Assembly (NCBI RefSeq): GCF_030247185.1
Contig: NC_080572.1
Span: 217,897,435 to 217,961,434, forward strand
Length of the DNA: 64,000 nucleotides
Direction of reading: 5' to 3'
Origin: Malaya genurostris
Lineage: Eukaryota; Arthropoda; Insecta; Diptera; Culicidae
Position numbers and translations under genes: made by a program. Numbering within the stretch: position 1 is the first letter of the stretch; each line of letters starts with the position of its first letter. The notes beneath the pieces are model-generated. The model searched no databases and was not told the origin of the DNA. It saw nothing but the letters and a program-made list of their open reading frames with translations. Of this stretch, positions 10,520 through 21,379 are shown piece by piece.

Positions 10520-11418
10520 TGAACGAACAATAATTCATCTCCCATGAGAATTTTAATGATATAAATCATTTCGCTTATGAAACTACGAATAATAGGCATT
10601 ATCTCATGAGAAGACAATGTTTCATGATTTCATTTTTTTTACCGGCACGCAATTTGCATTAATCTTACCAAAAAGATAGATGAAGATATATGATAGTACT
10701 TTTCTAGATATCTCAACTCATTGATAATGCTAAAAATCTACACGCAAGAAGTCTTCTCACTTATAAATTTATAAAACAAGCAGATCTTCATATCTATAAT
10801 GGAATTCACTCCAACTGTAACAAGCTGGAATAATTTTCATGTCGGAACCAACAGACCGTGACAGCAGTGATTTACATTCAATTAACCCACAAATTCAACA
10901 ATTTGTTCATTGCAATTATTAGCTTAGAATTCGGAAACAAGCCGAGATCTTTCAACACATTTGTTGTACTGCTTACTATTCAAACAGTGCAAACAGAACT
11001 CTTTTTCATCAAATAATTATGCATCGGCATCCGGCTATTTATCAAGTTTCCCCCCGCCCAAAATGCTTAATTGGGTTTAATTGTGCATGTAAAGCGTATT
11101 ATTTATGTGTTTATCGTTTATGCATTTTTCGGGTGCCATTTTGATACCCGAGGTGCCAGGGCTGATGATGATTTTTTTTTACATAATTACCGGATATCAA
11201 CACTCTGGCCTGTCCCTGCGATCTAAACTGAGCAGAGTCTTGCATGCCACCCATATTTTGTTTTCCTTTTTGCCTTTCATCTCTCAAAGTATGAATTAAT
11301 TAGTTAAATTAGATTAGTCAATGTTTCGCCATGTAATTTTTTTTTTCGTTTTTGCAAGTCTAGACCGTTATATGTTTCAACGATTGTTTTTTTTTCTCCA
11401 TCGGCAAGAGGTACTCAC
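10520..11418. other. No feature seen; downstream intron of Awh on the minus strand
   Basis: AT-rich sequence with no long ORF, no recognisable repeat and no second LIM exon. The next Awh exon, expected to encode LIM2, was not found here or further left, so it probably lies outside the window. Confidence 0.5.
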
Positions 11419-11600
11419 TTTGCGTAGTCGGCCTTACAGTAGATTTGCTGTTCCTTCAAGAAACAGGACGGCTGGTGGTCGAGCGGGGTATGACAGATGC
11501 AGCACCGAAGGCACGCCGAGTGCCAGGAGCAACCGCCAACGTCTAGCAGGTACTTGTCTGAGATGGGCTCACCGCATGCCGTGCAGGAGCGTAGTTCTTT
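11419..11600 (-). CDS. Awh: Arrowhead-like LIM-homeobox gene, exon with LIM domain 1 (partial gene)
   Basis: A 182-bp internal exon encodes KELRSCTACGEPISD at its start and IYCKADYAK at its end. The spacing C-x2-C, WHSACLRC, CxxC and a final C-x2-D is that of a LIM zinc-binding domain. The wording (ELRSC.ACGEPISD, VGGCSWH, LRCC.C, YCKADY) is closest to insect Arrowhead, a LIM-homeodomain transcription factor of imaginal and neural precursors; Lhx6/8 are the vertebrate relatives. The acceptor is TTTCCTTGCAG before 11,600 and the donor is GCAAA|GTGAGT at 11,418. The exon starts in phase 0 and ends two bases into a codon. LIM2, homeodomain and start-codon exons were not found, so only about 60 of roughly 275 residues are here. 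Confidence 0.88.
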
Positions 11601-13190
11601 CTGCAAGGAAATCCAATTTGGAAACGAGGATTATGAGAGAGCTCTAGAATTTTTGTAGCATATGTAATAGTTTACAATAACTAAATGATCGAATAAAAAA
11701 TAAATGTGAAACAATTTAAAATGAAATATCATGGAAATTTTGTTATGAACTGTAATTATTTTTTCCACTGCAAAGTTTATTCCGATCACGATTCCTTTTA
11801 CTTTTGTGAGCATTTGTTAATTGAACATACATCAGATGACATCCTAATAGATTCTGCAAAACTTATTACTAATGCCTGGAAAAAATCTTTTCAATCTTCC
11901 AAGTGTTGTTAATTAAGTCTAGACAACGCATAAACTCTAGCCGTACGGCATTGACAACAACAACAACAACAACTGCTCCGACCCCTCGGGCCCACCTGAA
12001 TGTCACATCGGAAAAGGCAGAATCCACTCACTTTAGGGAAGAAGCCAAGCCCATCGAAAAGCACTCAATTACATTTTTCATGCTTATATAGTTTGCACTA
12101 ACTTTGCCATACCCACAGCGACAGTCACTTCAAAAAGTCATAAATTTCGGAACAGAAACGTTGACGCACAATCGACACCCTGCGGGATGCATCTTCAGCG
12201 CGGCGTAGACTGAAGTGCACCTTTTTGGCAGTGCAGTTCTGAATGCATTTTCGACCATCGGATGATGAATGGTACGATGGAGGATAGATACATACTTCGA
12301 AAGGACAAGCGAAGGGACGAAGTGTGAGAGTGCATACAACCGCAGATGAGAGTGTGGCTTTTCTGGCTATTCAAAATCGTTTAAACGTTCGAACGCAGAG
12401 GGTGATTTTCAACAATGTAATGAGTTTTTGAGGTGTCTGTCTGCGAATTGTTAAACCGTGAACAAGGGGGCTGAATTTGTCCGACGGTCACACTTTGCTA
12501 GGCACGATTGTTGTCGCTTGTGTTGTGTTGAGGATTCACGCACATTATCGGCGTTAGTTTGGGTCGATTCCTGGAGGTAAACGGACATTCCGATCAACGA
12601 ATTGAACAAGAGAAGAAACAGCTGAAATCTGGCGCTAGAGTCAGTATTTTCAACTGATTTATTGCTTCTGGGTGTATTGATAACGTACAAAGATTTGTAA
12701 GTTTTGGGAGTGTGCCGTATTTAGAAAAAATAGCAGCTGGTTGCATTTTATTGAGGGCTTTGACGGACAACAGTTACGTAATAATTAGTTAGTTGGTGGT
12801 CGTTTGACCTGTACTAAAGAGAGAAGCGAAAAAAAATATTCTCTATTGATTCAACTATTTTAGATTCGTATTCTGGATAGATACAGATTTCGTATCAGTC
12901 CACAAGGAACAATAAAATTATGTCGGAGTTTCGCTTTGAAAAGCTTTCTACTAAGACTGTAAGGGACTAGGGTCCAATAGGAGATTGACAATACCTACTA
13001 TCATTCGCCGGGCAAGACCAGCGTAGAGACCGCGTAGCTAAGAGTAGATTCACTAGGTTCCTGCTTCCATGTCGTAAGAGGCCACAATAGCAGATGTTTA
13101 TCTTTTCCTATTTTCAGTGACCGGAACATTTTTAACCTTTTTCATAAATAAAAAAAAAGTTCACAAATCACAGAAACATTAGTATAATTT
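11601..13190. other. Probable Awh intron; no gene seen
   Basis: This lies upstream of the Awh exon on its own strand. A CAA microsatellite sits at 11,956-11,973. Short open frames occur on both strands, but none carries a domain. A GTGAGT with an ATG 23 bp upstream occurs on the minus strand near 12,025, but its phase does not join the Awh exon. The stretch at 12,110-12,700 is more GC-rich than its surroundings and shows no transposon signature. Confidence 0.4.
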
Positions 13191-13192
13191 TA

Positions 13193-13256
13193 TAAAGCCT
13201 GGATGGCCGAGTCTTACATACCAATCGATTCAACTCGACAAACTGAGCAAATATGA

Positions 13257-13287
<31 letters not shown>

Positions 13288-14106
13288 TATGTGTCAAATA
13301 ATCACACTACGTTTTCTCGGAGATGGCTGAACCGATTTTGACGAACTTAGATTCAAATGAAAGGTCTCGAGGTCCCATACGGAATTCCTGAATTTCATCC
13401 GGATCCGACTTCCGGTTCCGGAATTATAAGGTGAAGTGTGTTCAATATTGTACACCGTCATTTAAACCGGCGAAACAAAAAACGTAAAAAAGATTCTAAA
13501 CTGGTCTCAAAACTACACAAATCGATAGTCATTATCAGTAGGCAACTAAACAAACCGATTCCGACTATCCTGGTTCCCGGTATCCGGTTCCGGAAGTATC
13601 GGAAATAGTGGTCATATGTACCAAAATAGATCTCACTCACTTTTCTCAGCGATGGTTTGACCGATTTCCACAAACTTAGATCCAAATGAAAGGTCTTCCG
13701 GTTCCATACGGAATTCCTGAATTTCATCCGGATCCGACTTTCGGTTCCGGAATTATAGGGAAAAGTGTGTTCTATATTGTACACCGCCACTTAAAATATT
13801 TTCGGATGCAACAAACATTTAAATCGTAATTTAGAGTGCGTACTAGTAGAGTTTGTATATCATGTTAGTTGGTGGCCGTACGAACCGCCTTTGATTATAC
13901 CGGTGCCGGAAGGGCATATAATAGTGAACCCACTTCGTTTTCTTAAGGATGACTTACGCAATCAAAGCACTGTTTTATTCTGTATGTTATGCACAAACAA
14001 TCTCTTGGTTCCTTTCAAAAATCGAAGAGAAAAATTTTGAATAGAATATCACAATATTATGTGTACATGAGAAAGGCATCATTACACCACTAGGTGGATT
14101 AAAACA
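13193..14106 (-). repeat. Dispersed GGCCGAG/TTAATCCACC repeat, copy 1
   Basis: Read on the minus strand this begins with the terminus TTTTAATCCACCTAGTGGTG (14,083-14,106). It continues through monomers containing TCCGGAACCGGAAGTCGGAT and TTTCATTTGAATCTAAGTTT-like blocks, then a purine-pyrimidine microsatellite, and ends at the GGCCGAGTCTTACATACCAA block near 13,205. This architecture recurs at least ten times in the window. There is no coding sequence. I know this sequence type as abundant in mosquito genomes, but cannot give a class. Confidence 0.8.
13256..13292. repeat. (GC)n(GT)n microsatellite
   Basis: Alternating GC dinucleotides pass directly into GT dinucleotides inside dispersed-repeat copy 1, at the position where other copies carry an AC/GT tract. 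Confidence 0.95.
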
Positions 14107-14461
14107 GGTTTTTTAGATTAGCATAACTCTTCTCATACAAATAGGCAACGCAAATGTCAAGCACTAGTTTGGAAAATAGATGCTGTCTGTGTGAAATAAA
14201 CACTGAAGCATGCTTTTGTGAACTACTCGAATCAATCTGAATCAATTGGTGTCAAAATTAGTATCCGAAATTATTTAATAAAAGTATGAAATATATTTTC
14301 ATGAGACTGTTATGAAAGAAGAGAAAGGCATTATCACACCTCTAGGAGGATTAAGAAGGGTTTACGTACAGCATAACTCTGAATATTCGCATTAAAAAGC
14401 GGATAACTCTGAAACTTTGCATAAAAAAAAACCGCATAACTCTGAAAATTCAAACTTTGGA

Positions 14462-15440
14462 AAAAAATCCGAGGGAGGGCCGAGTGTCATATATCAATTG
14501 ATTCAGCTCAACGAACTGAGCAAATGTCCGTGTGTGTGTCAGTATATAAGTACATAATAAAGAGGCGGAGATCTCAGAGATGGCTGAACCGATTTTGATC
14601 GGACTAGTTGCAAATGGAAGGTCTTTCTATCAGCCATAACGCTATTGTTTTCGTTCTTTGACCCGTTGTTTACTTTTTGAGTTATACCAAGTTTTACGTC
14701 AAAATTTTCAATTTTTTGACAATATCGGTCACAATTGACTTCAAAAACAAAACAGAGTCCAATATTTAGAAATCTCATACCTTTCAAACAAGCCATAGTT
14801 TGTTGAAATCCGTCCATTATTGAAGGAGATATTGACATTTTTGTGGAAATTACTTTTCCTCTCTACCACAGTAAAAGGAGTTTTGAGCGTTTAATGATTT
14901 TCATATGCACAAAAAAAATCTGTGTACAGCATCTATTTTCATGACATTTTGTGCAGGAGATGAAAATCAAAATATTTCAATTTTCTCAAGAACCGCTCGA
15001 CCAATTTTCACTACTTAGGTTCAAATGAAAGGTCACACTATTCCTAAGAACCCTGTCGAATTTTATCCGAATACATCTCCGGAATTACAGGCTGATAAGG
15101 GTAAAAAAAATTAATTCAACAACGTGTTTTATACATGGCACAGAAAAATCGTGCAAAGTACTTCAGGATGTCATATAAATCATCAGTTGGGCAGGTCTGG
15201 TTAGTTCATGACCAAATCCAATGATTTCGGGTATGCCAAATCTTAGTTACAGTTACCGGAAAAGTGATCGTATTCTCCAAACCAGAAATCACTCCATTTT
15301 ACCAGAAGCAGGTACCTCAATTTTTACAAACATAGATACAAATTAATTATGGTTACATAAGTGGATGTAAAATTTGTCCTGTTCCTCAATTACAATCAAA
15401 TAGTACCACTTATAAAAAAAATATAAGAAAGGCATAATCA
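14462..15440 (-). repeat. Dispersed repeat, copies 2-3
   Basis: From GGGAGGGCCGAGTGTCATAT at 14,470 the family sequence runs through CGGAGATCTCAGAGATGGCT at 14,568 to ATAAGAAAGGCATAATCACC at 15,422. A short remnant of another copy's terminus (GAGAAAGGCATTATCACACC) lies just before it, at 14,321-14,357. Confidence 0.7.
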
Positions 15441-15537
15441 CCTGGCCCGTATCTAGGATCTCGTTTCGGGAGGGGCCCTCAGATAAGAAAGAATGTTAAA
15501 GAAGATTACTTATGTACCTAATTCTTCTTCTAATCAA

Positions 15538-15900
15538 CTTACAAAACAGTAACACAAATAACGCTTCGTAGCACTAGTAACTTACTAAAAAGTAAATTGT
15601 AGTTGTAGTTATAAGTTACAGGTGTAACGCATGTAACGTTTCGTAACACTTGTAATGCTTCGTAACGCCTTACTAAAAAGTAACGCATGGAACGCGTCGT
15701 AACGCCTATAACTAACAAAATGTAACGCTTCGTAACACCTATGATCCACAAAAAAGTAACGCTTCGTAGCACTCCGTAATACTTATAACTTACTAAAAAA
15801 TAACGCATGTAACGCTTCGTAACGTCTATAACTTACTAAAAAATAACGCATGTAACGCTTCGTAATACCTTCCTTAAAAGTAACGCGTCGTAACATACAA
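15538..15900 (+). repeat. Imperfect tandem array of TAACGCTTCGTAAC units
   Basis: The word GTAACGCTTCGTAAC and variants recur about every 45-50 bp, alternating with CTATAACTTACTAAAAA. About seven to eight units are visible, decaying at both ends. The minus strand stays open for 89 codons here (15,539-15,808) purely because of the repetition. There is no similarity to the 251-433 array. Confidence 0.85.
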
Positions 15901-16025
15901 CGGTTTTTAACATTCATGATTTCCACAAAATAACTCATAAGATTTGTAACCCTTTAACATAACGTAACGCTTCCCATCTCACGACAATATTCGTCGCTTC
16001 ATCATATGCAATATTTTTCCATATT

Positions 16026-16130
16026 GGGACGAGTATAGCGTGATGGGTAAGTGGATGCTTTTCACGCAACCCACCTGGATTTGATTCCCAACCCCGCACA
16101 TAGGGTCCAACATTTTTTCTTTGGTTCTCT
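16026..16130 (+). mobile_element. tRNA-derived SINE, head region (copy 1)
   Basis: GAGTATAGCGTGATGGGTAA resembles a Pol III A box and GGATTTGATTCCCAACCCC a B box, separated by about 35 bp. The sequence matches the better-preserved copy at 26,611-26,760 through CCGCACATAGGGTC. Beyond 16,130 similarity fades, so the 3' body is truncated or diverged. Confidence 0.7.
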
Positions 16131-16568
16131 GGCTCTGTTAGCCATGCGACTTCAAACAAATCGTCCGAGGCAAGGAAAATGAACTTTAATGCACTGATTA
16201 ATGCCATTAAACGTTGCTTAGTGGATAAGAAGCCAATAAATTCGACGTAACGTATTCAATCCCGCGAAGCCGGTAGAAGACCGTGCTAATCAACACCAAA
16301 GGCGCCACCATCCAAAACATTGGTAAAGAGAGCCAAGGCGAAGTCACCATCAGACAATGAATACTTTTGTCCAAAATGCTTCCGAAAAGAATAAATTTCG
16401 TTTTTTCTTTGGAGAATTGCAGTTTTTACTTACATTTTTTCCATTTTTAGCGAAATTTCTTGGGGTGCCGGTAACCGAACACCTTTTTCGAAATGGCAAA
16501 AATTTATCACTTTACTAAATTTATCAAAAAGTTTTTTCAATCGATTAGTTTCTTGTTCAGTCGTTAGC

Positions 16569-17482
16569 TACACTCAAAATAATAATCATGTTATTGTTAC
16601 GTGAAAAGTTATGTGAATATTTTCCACCCTACTTTTCACGTAGGTTTTAATGGACTGGCATTTACAAGCTGTTTAATGCATAATCCAGTAAAAGTTATGT
16701 GTTTCATATGTAAAATGTAATGTACTGTTGTTCATATCACATTTATGTACCTATTAGTTCATATCAAATTTAGATACCAGTAGAGAATTACTATTTTATA
16801 TATTGGTTAAAGTCAAAAGGGAAATTTCAGATTTTTATATAAATCTATGAAATGAAAAATAAAACATTTATTTCAAAAAATTAACGTATAATTTCAATGG
16901 CTTAAAAAGCAACTAATAACGTCGTGGTATCTCAAATCGACAAGCCTCCAGAAATCGTTTTTGTTGTCACTGCCATCCAACCGAAACCGAAGTCGAGATC
17001 CAAGAACTCCCACAACACTACCGATGCAGGTTGAAGTCGCATTACATGGTTCCAGTGTCTCTAGCTTCATACCGATTTTAAACTCGTTTTTCGGTGGACC
17101 AACGGCGCATTCGGCAGGAGCGGGTAAACGGGACTCACGCAGGCTCACGGTCCAGTCAAACACATGGAAAATTTCATACCGGAATGGTCCGGTCGATGGA
17201 GTAAAAAATTGTAATTAAATAACATTTCTCGCAAATATTTACACTACTTACACTTCGAGGGCCACTGTTCGCCATTTTCAAAATCGAGTTTTTCACACTG
17301 GAAATTCACGTAGATTGTTTGCCGTTTAGTCAATTCACGTAAACCTTATGTGATGACTCTATCCATTTTAGGTGATGTTCGTATAACATTCATTTTCGTC
17401 ACGTAAAATATTCAATTTGACATTTGAAACCATTTTACGTGATTTTTCAAGTGAATCGAAAGTGAATTTTTATTTAAGTGTA
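16569..17482. mobile_element. Putative TIR element carrying an Scm gene fragment
   Basis: The left end reads TACACTCAAAATAATAATCA. The right end in reverse complement reads TACACTTAAATAAAAATTCA. Inside both, ACGTGAAAAG/ACGTAAAAT words continue the inverted similarity for about 50 bp. The interior holds the Scm-derived reading frame on the minus strand. No transposase is present, so it would be non-autonomous. I could not find a clean target-site duplication. An identical 18-bp word (GGTGCCGGTAACCGAACA) lies outside on both sides, at 16,464 and 17,561. Confidence 0.6.
16936..17199 (-). pseudogene. Scm: Scm (Sex comb on midleg) fragment, first MBT repeat
   Basis: Eighty-eight uninterrupted codons read PSTGPFRYEIFHVFDW..., then PPKNEFKIGMKLE, TSTCIGSVVGVLGSRLRF and LDGSDNKNDFWRLVD. 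Order and wording match the start of the first MBT repeat of insect Scm, a Polycomb-group chromatin protein whose MBT repeats bind low-methylated lysine. Homology stops sharply after WRLVD; the expected STEIHAIGHCEKNGG is replaced by unrelated codons and a stop. Neither border is a usable splice site (no AG before CCATCG, no GT after GTCGAT). It therefore looks like a captured or duplicated gene piece and not a working exon. The absence of stops suggests recent capture or constraint. Confidence 0.85.
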
Positions 17483-18814
17483 GGGACTTTAGCTTTCCAT
17501 TAATGTATAGAAATCTGCATGATGTGCACTTAGTCAGAGGTTATTAGCTTAAAAGAAAAGGGTGCCGGTAACCGAACAGTAAATATTATGTTGTCCTGAA
17601 TACTACTTACTTTATTAAAAGGCGCCTTTTCAAAATTTACCCTCTGAGAGAGTGATAAGTTTTTGATCGTGAATATCTCTTGTTGTATCTAACGAATCAA
17701 CATAATTTTTGCTACATGACATCGAAAATATGATCACAATTTTATGATAAAATTTTCAGTTGTGTGACATAATCTCAAATAGTTCAAAATTAAACTTTTC
17801 TGAAATGTTTGGTATAAACGAGTATCAAAGAGGATAATTCATAAGGCACGTTTGTCTTTCTCGTATTTTGAAAGCTCATAGCTCAGTGATCTGTGAAAGG
17901 ATTTATATAATTTAACTACCAATAGAATCGAAATTTTTCAACTTAAACGTGTATAGCAACAGCATTGAAGTATTTCAATAGAAAACTATTGGAAAACCCG
18001 TCTCATTTGACCCATGTCAACACCAGCCAATCAAAACGCGTTCTGAGAAAGAGAACAAAATATCTGCTGTTGTACAACAAATCGTTCGAGAAAAATGTTC
18101 CGAACAGTGCTTAATATCGAAGTGAGTTCCACAATTTGGTCCTTCTGAAAGGCAGGAATGAATCCCGTACAGCATCCTGATAGTTTCTTTCAATGAAATG
18201 CAATTCCAAAATGAAATAAACGACATTAAAATTCTGTATGCTGCTATTTTAATAGCCGTTAAGACCGCCCATTAGTGAAAAAGCTACAAACGAAATCACG
18301 TAAAAAGAAACCTCTTAACAAAAATTGGATCAGTTTGGATTCTATCGCCACTGCGAGCAGATGTATTGTGTGTCGTTTGCAAAGCTAGTTTCGCTTCCGA
18401 CAAGAGCGATTACGTCACAGCTGCCAGTCGTTTGCATTGGTGAAAAAACAACAAAAAGAGGACAACGCAGAGAGCATCACACAAAATCAGCCGTTCTAAT
18501 GGCTCTAAAAATTTTCTAAAGAACTATTAGGATTGCTTCTTCGCAAATCGAAGGTAAATATCTTCAGTTTAATGCAAATCTAGAACTGTTTGATTAGATT
18601 TGTGCACTTTTCGCTGTGTGAAATTAACAGTAATCGAGATCAAGTGAAGCCATCTTTGTTTTTGCGAAAAATGTGAAAAAGGGGAATGCTTGCATAATTC
18701 ATACATTTGATCAACTAATTGATATTCGAAAGTGTCCAGGAACATGTCAGTTGTTTTCGTATTCACGACATCCAGTTATGTCTCTGACATTACTCACCCG
18801 TCTTTTTATAATAT

Positions 18815-19450
18815 TTCGAGGCCCGGAGGGCCGAGTGTCATATACCAATCGAATCAGCTCGACGAATGTCCGTGTGTGTATGTGTGTTGTCAACAAAGAG
18901 GTCGAGATCTTAGAGATAAGTGATTTTGATCAAACTAGTCGCAAAAGAAAAGGTATTCCCGTCATCCTGAACGCAATTGAATGGTTTTCATACGATAAAT
19001 ACAATACATAAGCAAAGTCTTGGCATTACATTCCTTTTGTGGAATTTGGTCTTTCTGTTTCAACAGACTTCGCAGCCGATTCTTAGTGTACAGAATTATT
19101 GCATGGCTAGTACTATGGATTCTACTGACACTAAGAATCCTTCCAGGTCGGGGCTCGAACATACGACAACTGGCTTGTAAGACCAGCGTTCTATGCATTG
19201 AACCGCCAACCCGGGACAATACAATACATACAAAGTTTTATATAAAAATGTTTAGTTTTCTGACAAAATCTGTCACAATTGATTTTGAAAACAGAATATG
19301 TCTTTGGACTTAGATTCCACACGGTAGAAGCTATCCAACAAGCCATAGATTGTTAAAATCCATAAAGAACTTGGTGAATACCACACATTTATATATGAGA
19401 ATACGAGAGATATGAGGAAGACATCATTACACCACTAAGTGGATAAAAAC
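18815..19450 (-). repeat. Dispersed repeat, copy 4, interrupted by a SINE
   Basis: It starts at GGCCCGGAGGGCCGAGTGTC (18,821) and ends at ACATCATTACACCACTAAGT (19,427). The family sequence is broken at 19,010 and resumes at 19,231 (CAAAGTTTTATATAAAAAT, where other copies read ACTCAAAAAGTAAAC on the opposite strand). The interruption is the SINE at 19,011-19,217. Confidence 0.85.
19011..19217 (-). mobile_element. tRNA-Val-derived SINE with perfect 13-bp target duplication
   Basis: On the minus strand the head reads GGGTTGGCGGTTCAATGCAT (A-box region), then an anticodon-like arm CTGGTCTTACAAGCCAG with a 7-base loop and anticodon TAC (Val), then a B box TGTTCGAGCCCC. A tRNA-unrelated body follows, ending in GCCAAGACTTTGCTT. 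AATACAATACATA occurs at 18,998-19,010 and again at 19,218-19,230, exactly flanking the body. The family is common in mosquito genomes. SINEs borrow LINE machinery; Pol III transcription would start at the head. Confidence 0.93.
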
Positions 19451-20344
19451 AGATTTTTTACTAAACTATCACTTCGTTCAACATAGTGTTTTTATTTATT
19501 CTTCATGTTTTTAGACAATTTTTTCTCGTATATTACTTCAAGAATTCAATAATAGTCTAATCTGGAAAAAACATGTTTCTTCATTTTATGTTATTTCTCA
19601 TTCTTCTTCCTCATATGTTATTTCACACACTTCTTTTACTCATTTAAATCTTTAATTTGGATTTCTGTATTTTAAGCTGTCCGGGTGGTGGTGAGCCCAA
19701 TTTGTCCGCGTTCCTTATCTCTTTTTCGAATATGGCTAAGTGTCAGCAATAAAATTGTTCTACTAGAATAATGTGCGAATTTTATTTACCTAATACACAT
19801 TCCTTCTTACCAAATATGCTGTTTTAATGCTTTGCTGTTTGTATGGCCAATTAGGAATCTTTCCGGAAGAAATACGAATTGTATAGTCGAGTAGATCTCG
19901 GATTCTTTGAATGCCCAAATTAGAATTTCTCTTGGTTCAAACGTTTCGATTGTCTTATATATTGTTAGTTGAAATAGTTGAACTGTCTGGGCATTTACTG
20001 TGATATAAGAGTTGACAAGTCAAATTCAAAGTTTATCTTTGGACTGTTAAGATGAGAGAAGCTACAGAGTTGTTGGTCATAAGAATAGCTTAATTCTAAA
20101 ATAATCAAATATAAATTCAAATAAGCTACTATCGTCTTATTTTATCATTAGCATAGCACCTCAGTTCCTAGGGTTACCACTTCGGGTGCATCTCTCGCCC
20201 GGCTGAAATTTTATTTAAAAAACAAACCTGAATTTGGAGATAGTGATTCATCTTGTTGTCTTCCAGCTAATCCAATCTCGCAATACTTGCGTTGCTATAA
20301 CTGATACTGAGAACGTAACTAAGTACTAATTACACAGACTTCTT

Positions 20345-21250
20345 TGCAACCGATTTAGCTGCTTTTGTTCAAAATTTCGATGTTTTTCTATAGTTGAAGC
20401 TTGTTGTTTCTATTGAGAGTTCTGTCTTCACGATAGCCAAATACCGCTCAATAGGTCGCAGCTAAGAGTAGTTGAGTGGAGTCTTTCGTTGCAACATGTA
20501 CTTCATTCGCTTTATACCATTTCAAAATATGATTGGCGTAGTGACAAGATGCCAAATCAAGCCATGATAGCAAAGGAGTGTCACTGCTGTGTTGGAATGG
20601 CAGCAATAGCTTTTTTACCTTTCTGGTAGTAATGCAGCTTTGGCTTGCTCGACCACAGCTGCATATTTCCTGCTAAACCAAATATTCGATCGTTTTCGTC
20701 GTCTTGAAAAGCTTCTCTACGCCGAAAAGAAGAAAGCTGCTTGTAGTCTTCCAGCACATAAATTTCATCGTCCATTATCACGCAGGAAAACTTCGTCAAA
20801 TATTCGTGATACAACTTGCGAAAACAAGTTTTTGCCGTAAAATTCAGTTTATTATTACGGTTCGGTACAGTTTTCACCATGGATTACTTCATACCTTGCC
20901 GATGCTTGAAAGTATGCACGGAAGTTAAAGGCAATATTTTTTTAGTCCCAGTACGTACCGAAAGATATAGTCTCTTATGTAATATTTGCTTCACTATCGA
21001 GTCTTTATGGTGGCTCCTGAGATCCGTTTTTTGTACTGCTCCCAGACTTCCTGGCTGTGTATCAAAAGATTTATAAACGTTATGGACAGTGCTCGCACGA
21101 AAACCAAACTCTTTTGCAAGTTCTCTTACAGAAAGATCCAGATTTTAATTGCAACCGCAAACGCTTAGATTTCTTCGATGTCATCTTCGATCCAAAAGTT
21201 TGTAGTATCAAGAAAAATTGGTTTTACACAATAAACAGAAATACGTCCAT
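20345..21250 (-). pseudogene. Tc1/mariner transposase relic (DD37E-like), minus strand
   Basis: Reading right to left: an HTH region (DPDL.VRELAKE.GFRA-like, broken by frameshifts, near 21,150), then DTQPGSLGAVQKTDLRSHHKDS. Next is CVIMDDEIYVLEDYKQLSSF at about 20,770, with the first catalytic Asp inside MDDE. WLDLASCHYANHILKWY near 20,540 has the second, and LRPIERYLAIVKTEL near 20,440 has the Glu. All three catalytic acids survive at sequence level, but several frameshifts and stops break the gene. Inverted termini were not found. Confidence 0.8.
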
Positions 21251-21379
21251 CCGTCTACTAAATATTTCACGCGTTGATGAAGTATTTTCAGAGATGATCT
21301 GATTGGTGTCAGATCTGACGTATTAAGGGGTGCCCAGATTTTGCCGCGAATAACCATTAGCAGCGTAACAAAAGCGAGT

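Noticed and set aside
12027..12060. ATG followed by a GTGAGT donor on the minus strand as the missing first Awh exon
   Set aside because: The phase does not fit the LIM exon (7 codons plus 2 bases against a phase-0 start), and the phase-0 frame has no ATG.
15539..15808. 89-codon minus-strand ORF with VLRSV-like repeats
   Set aside because: Translation of the TAACGCTTCGTAAC tandem array.
19135..19217. tRNA-Val gene on the minus strand
   Set aside because: The anticodon arm and B box are tRNA-like, but the acceptor stem does not pair and a SINE body with target duplication follows.
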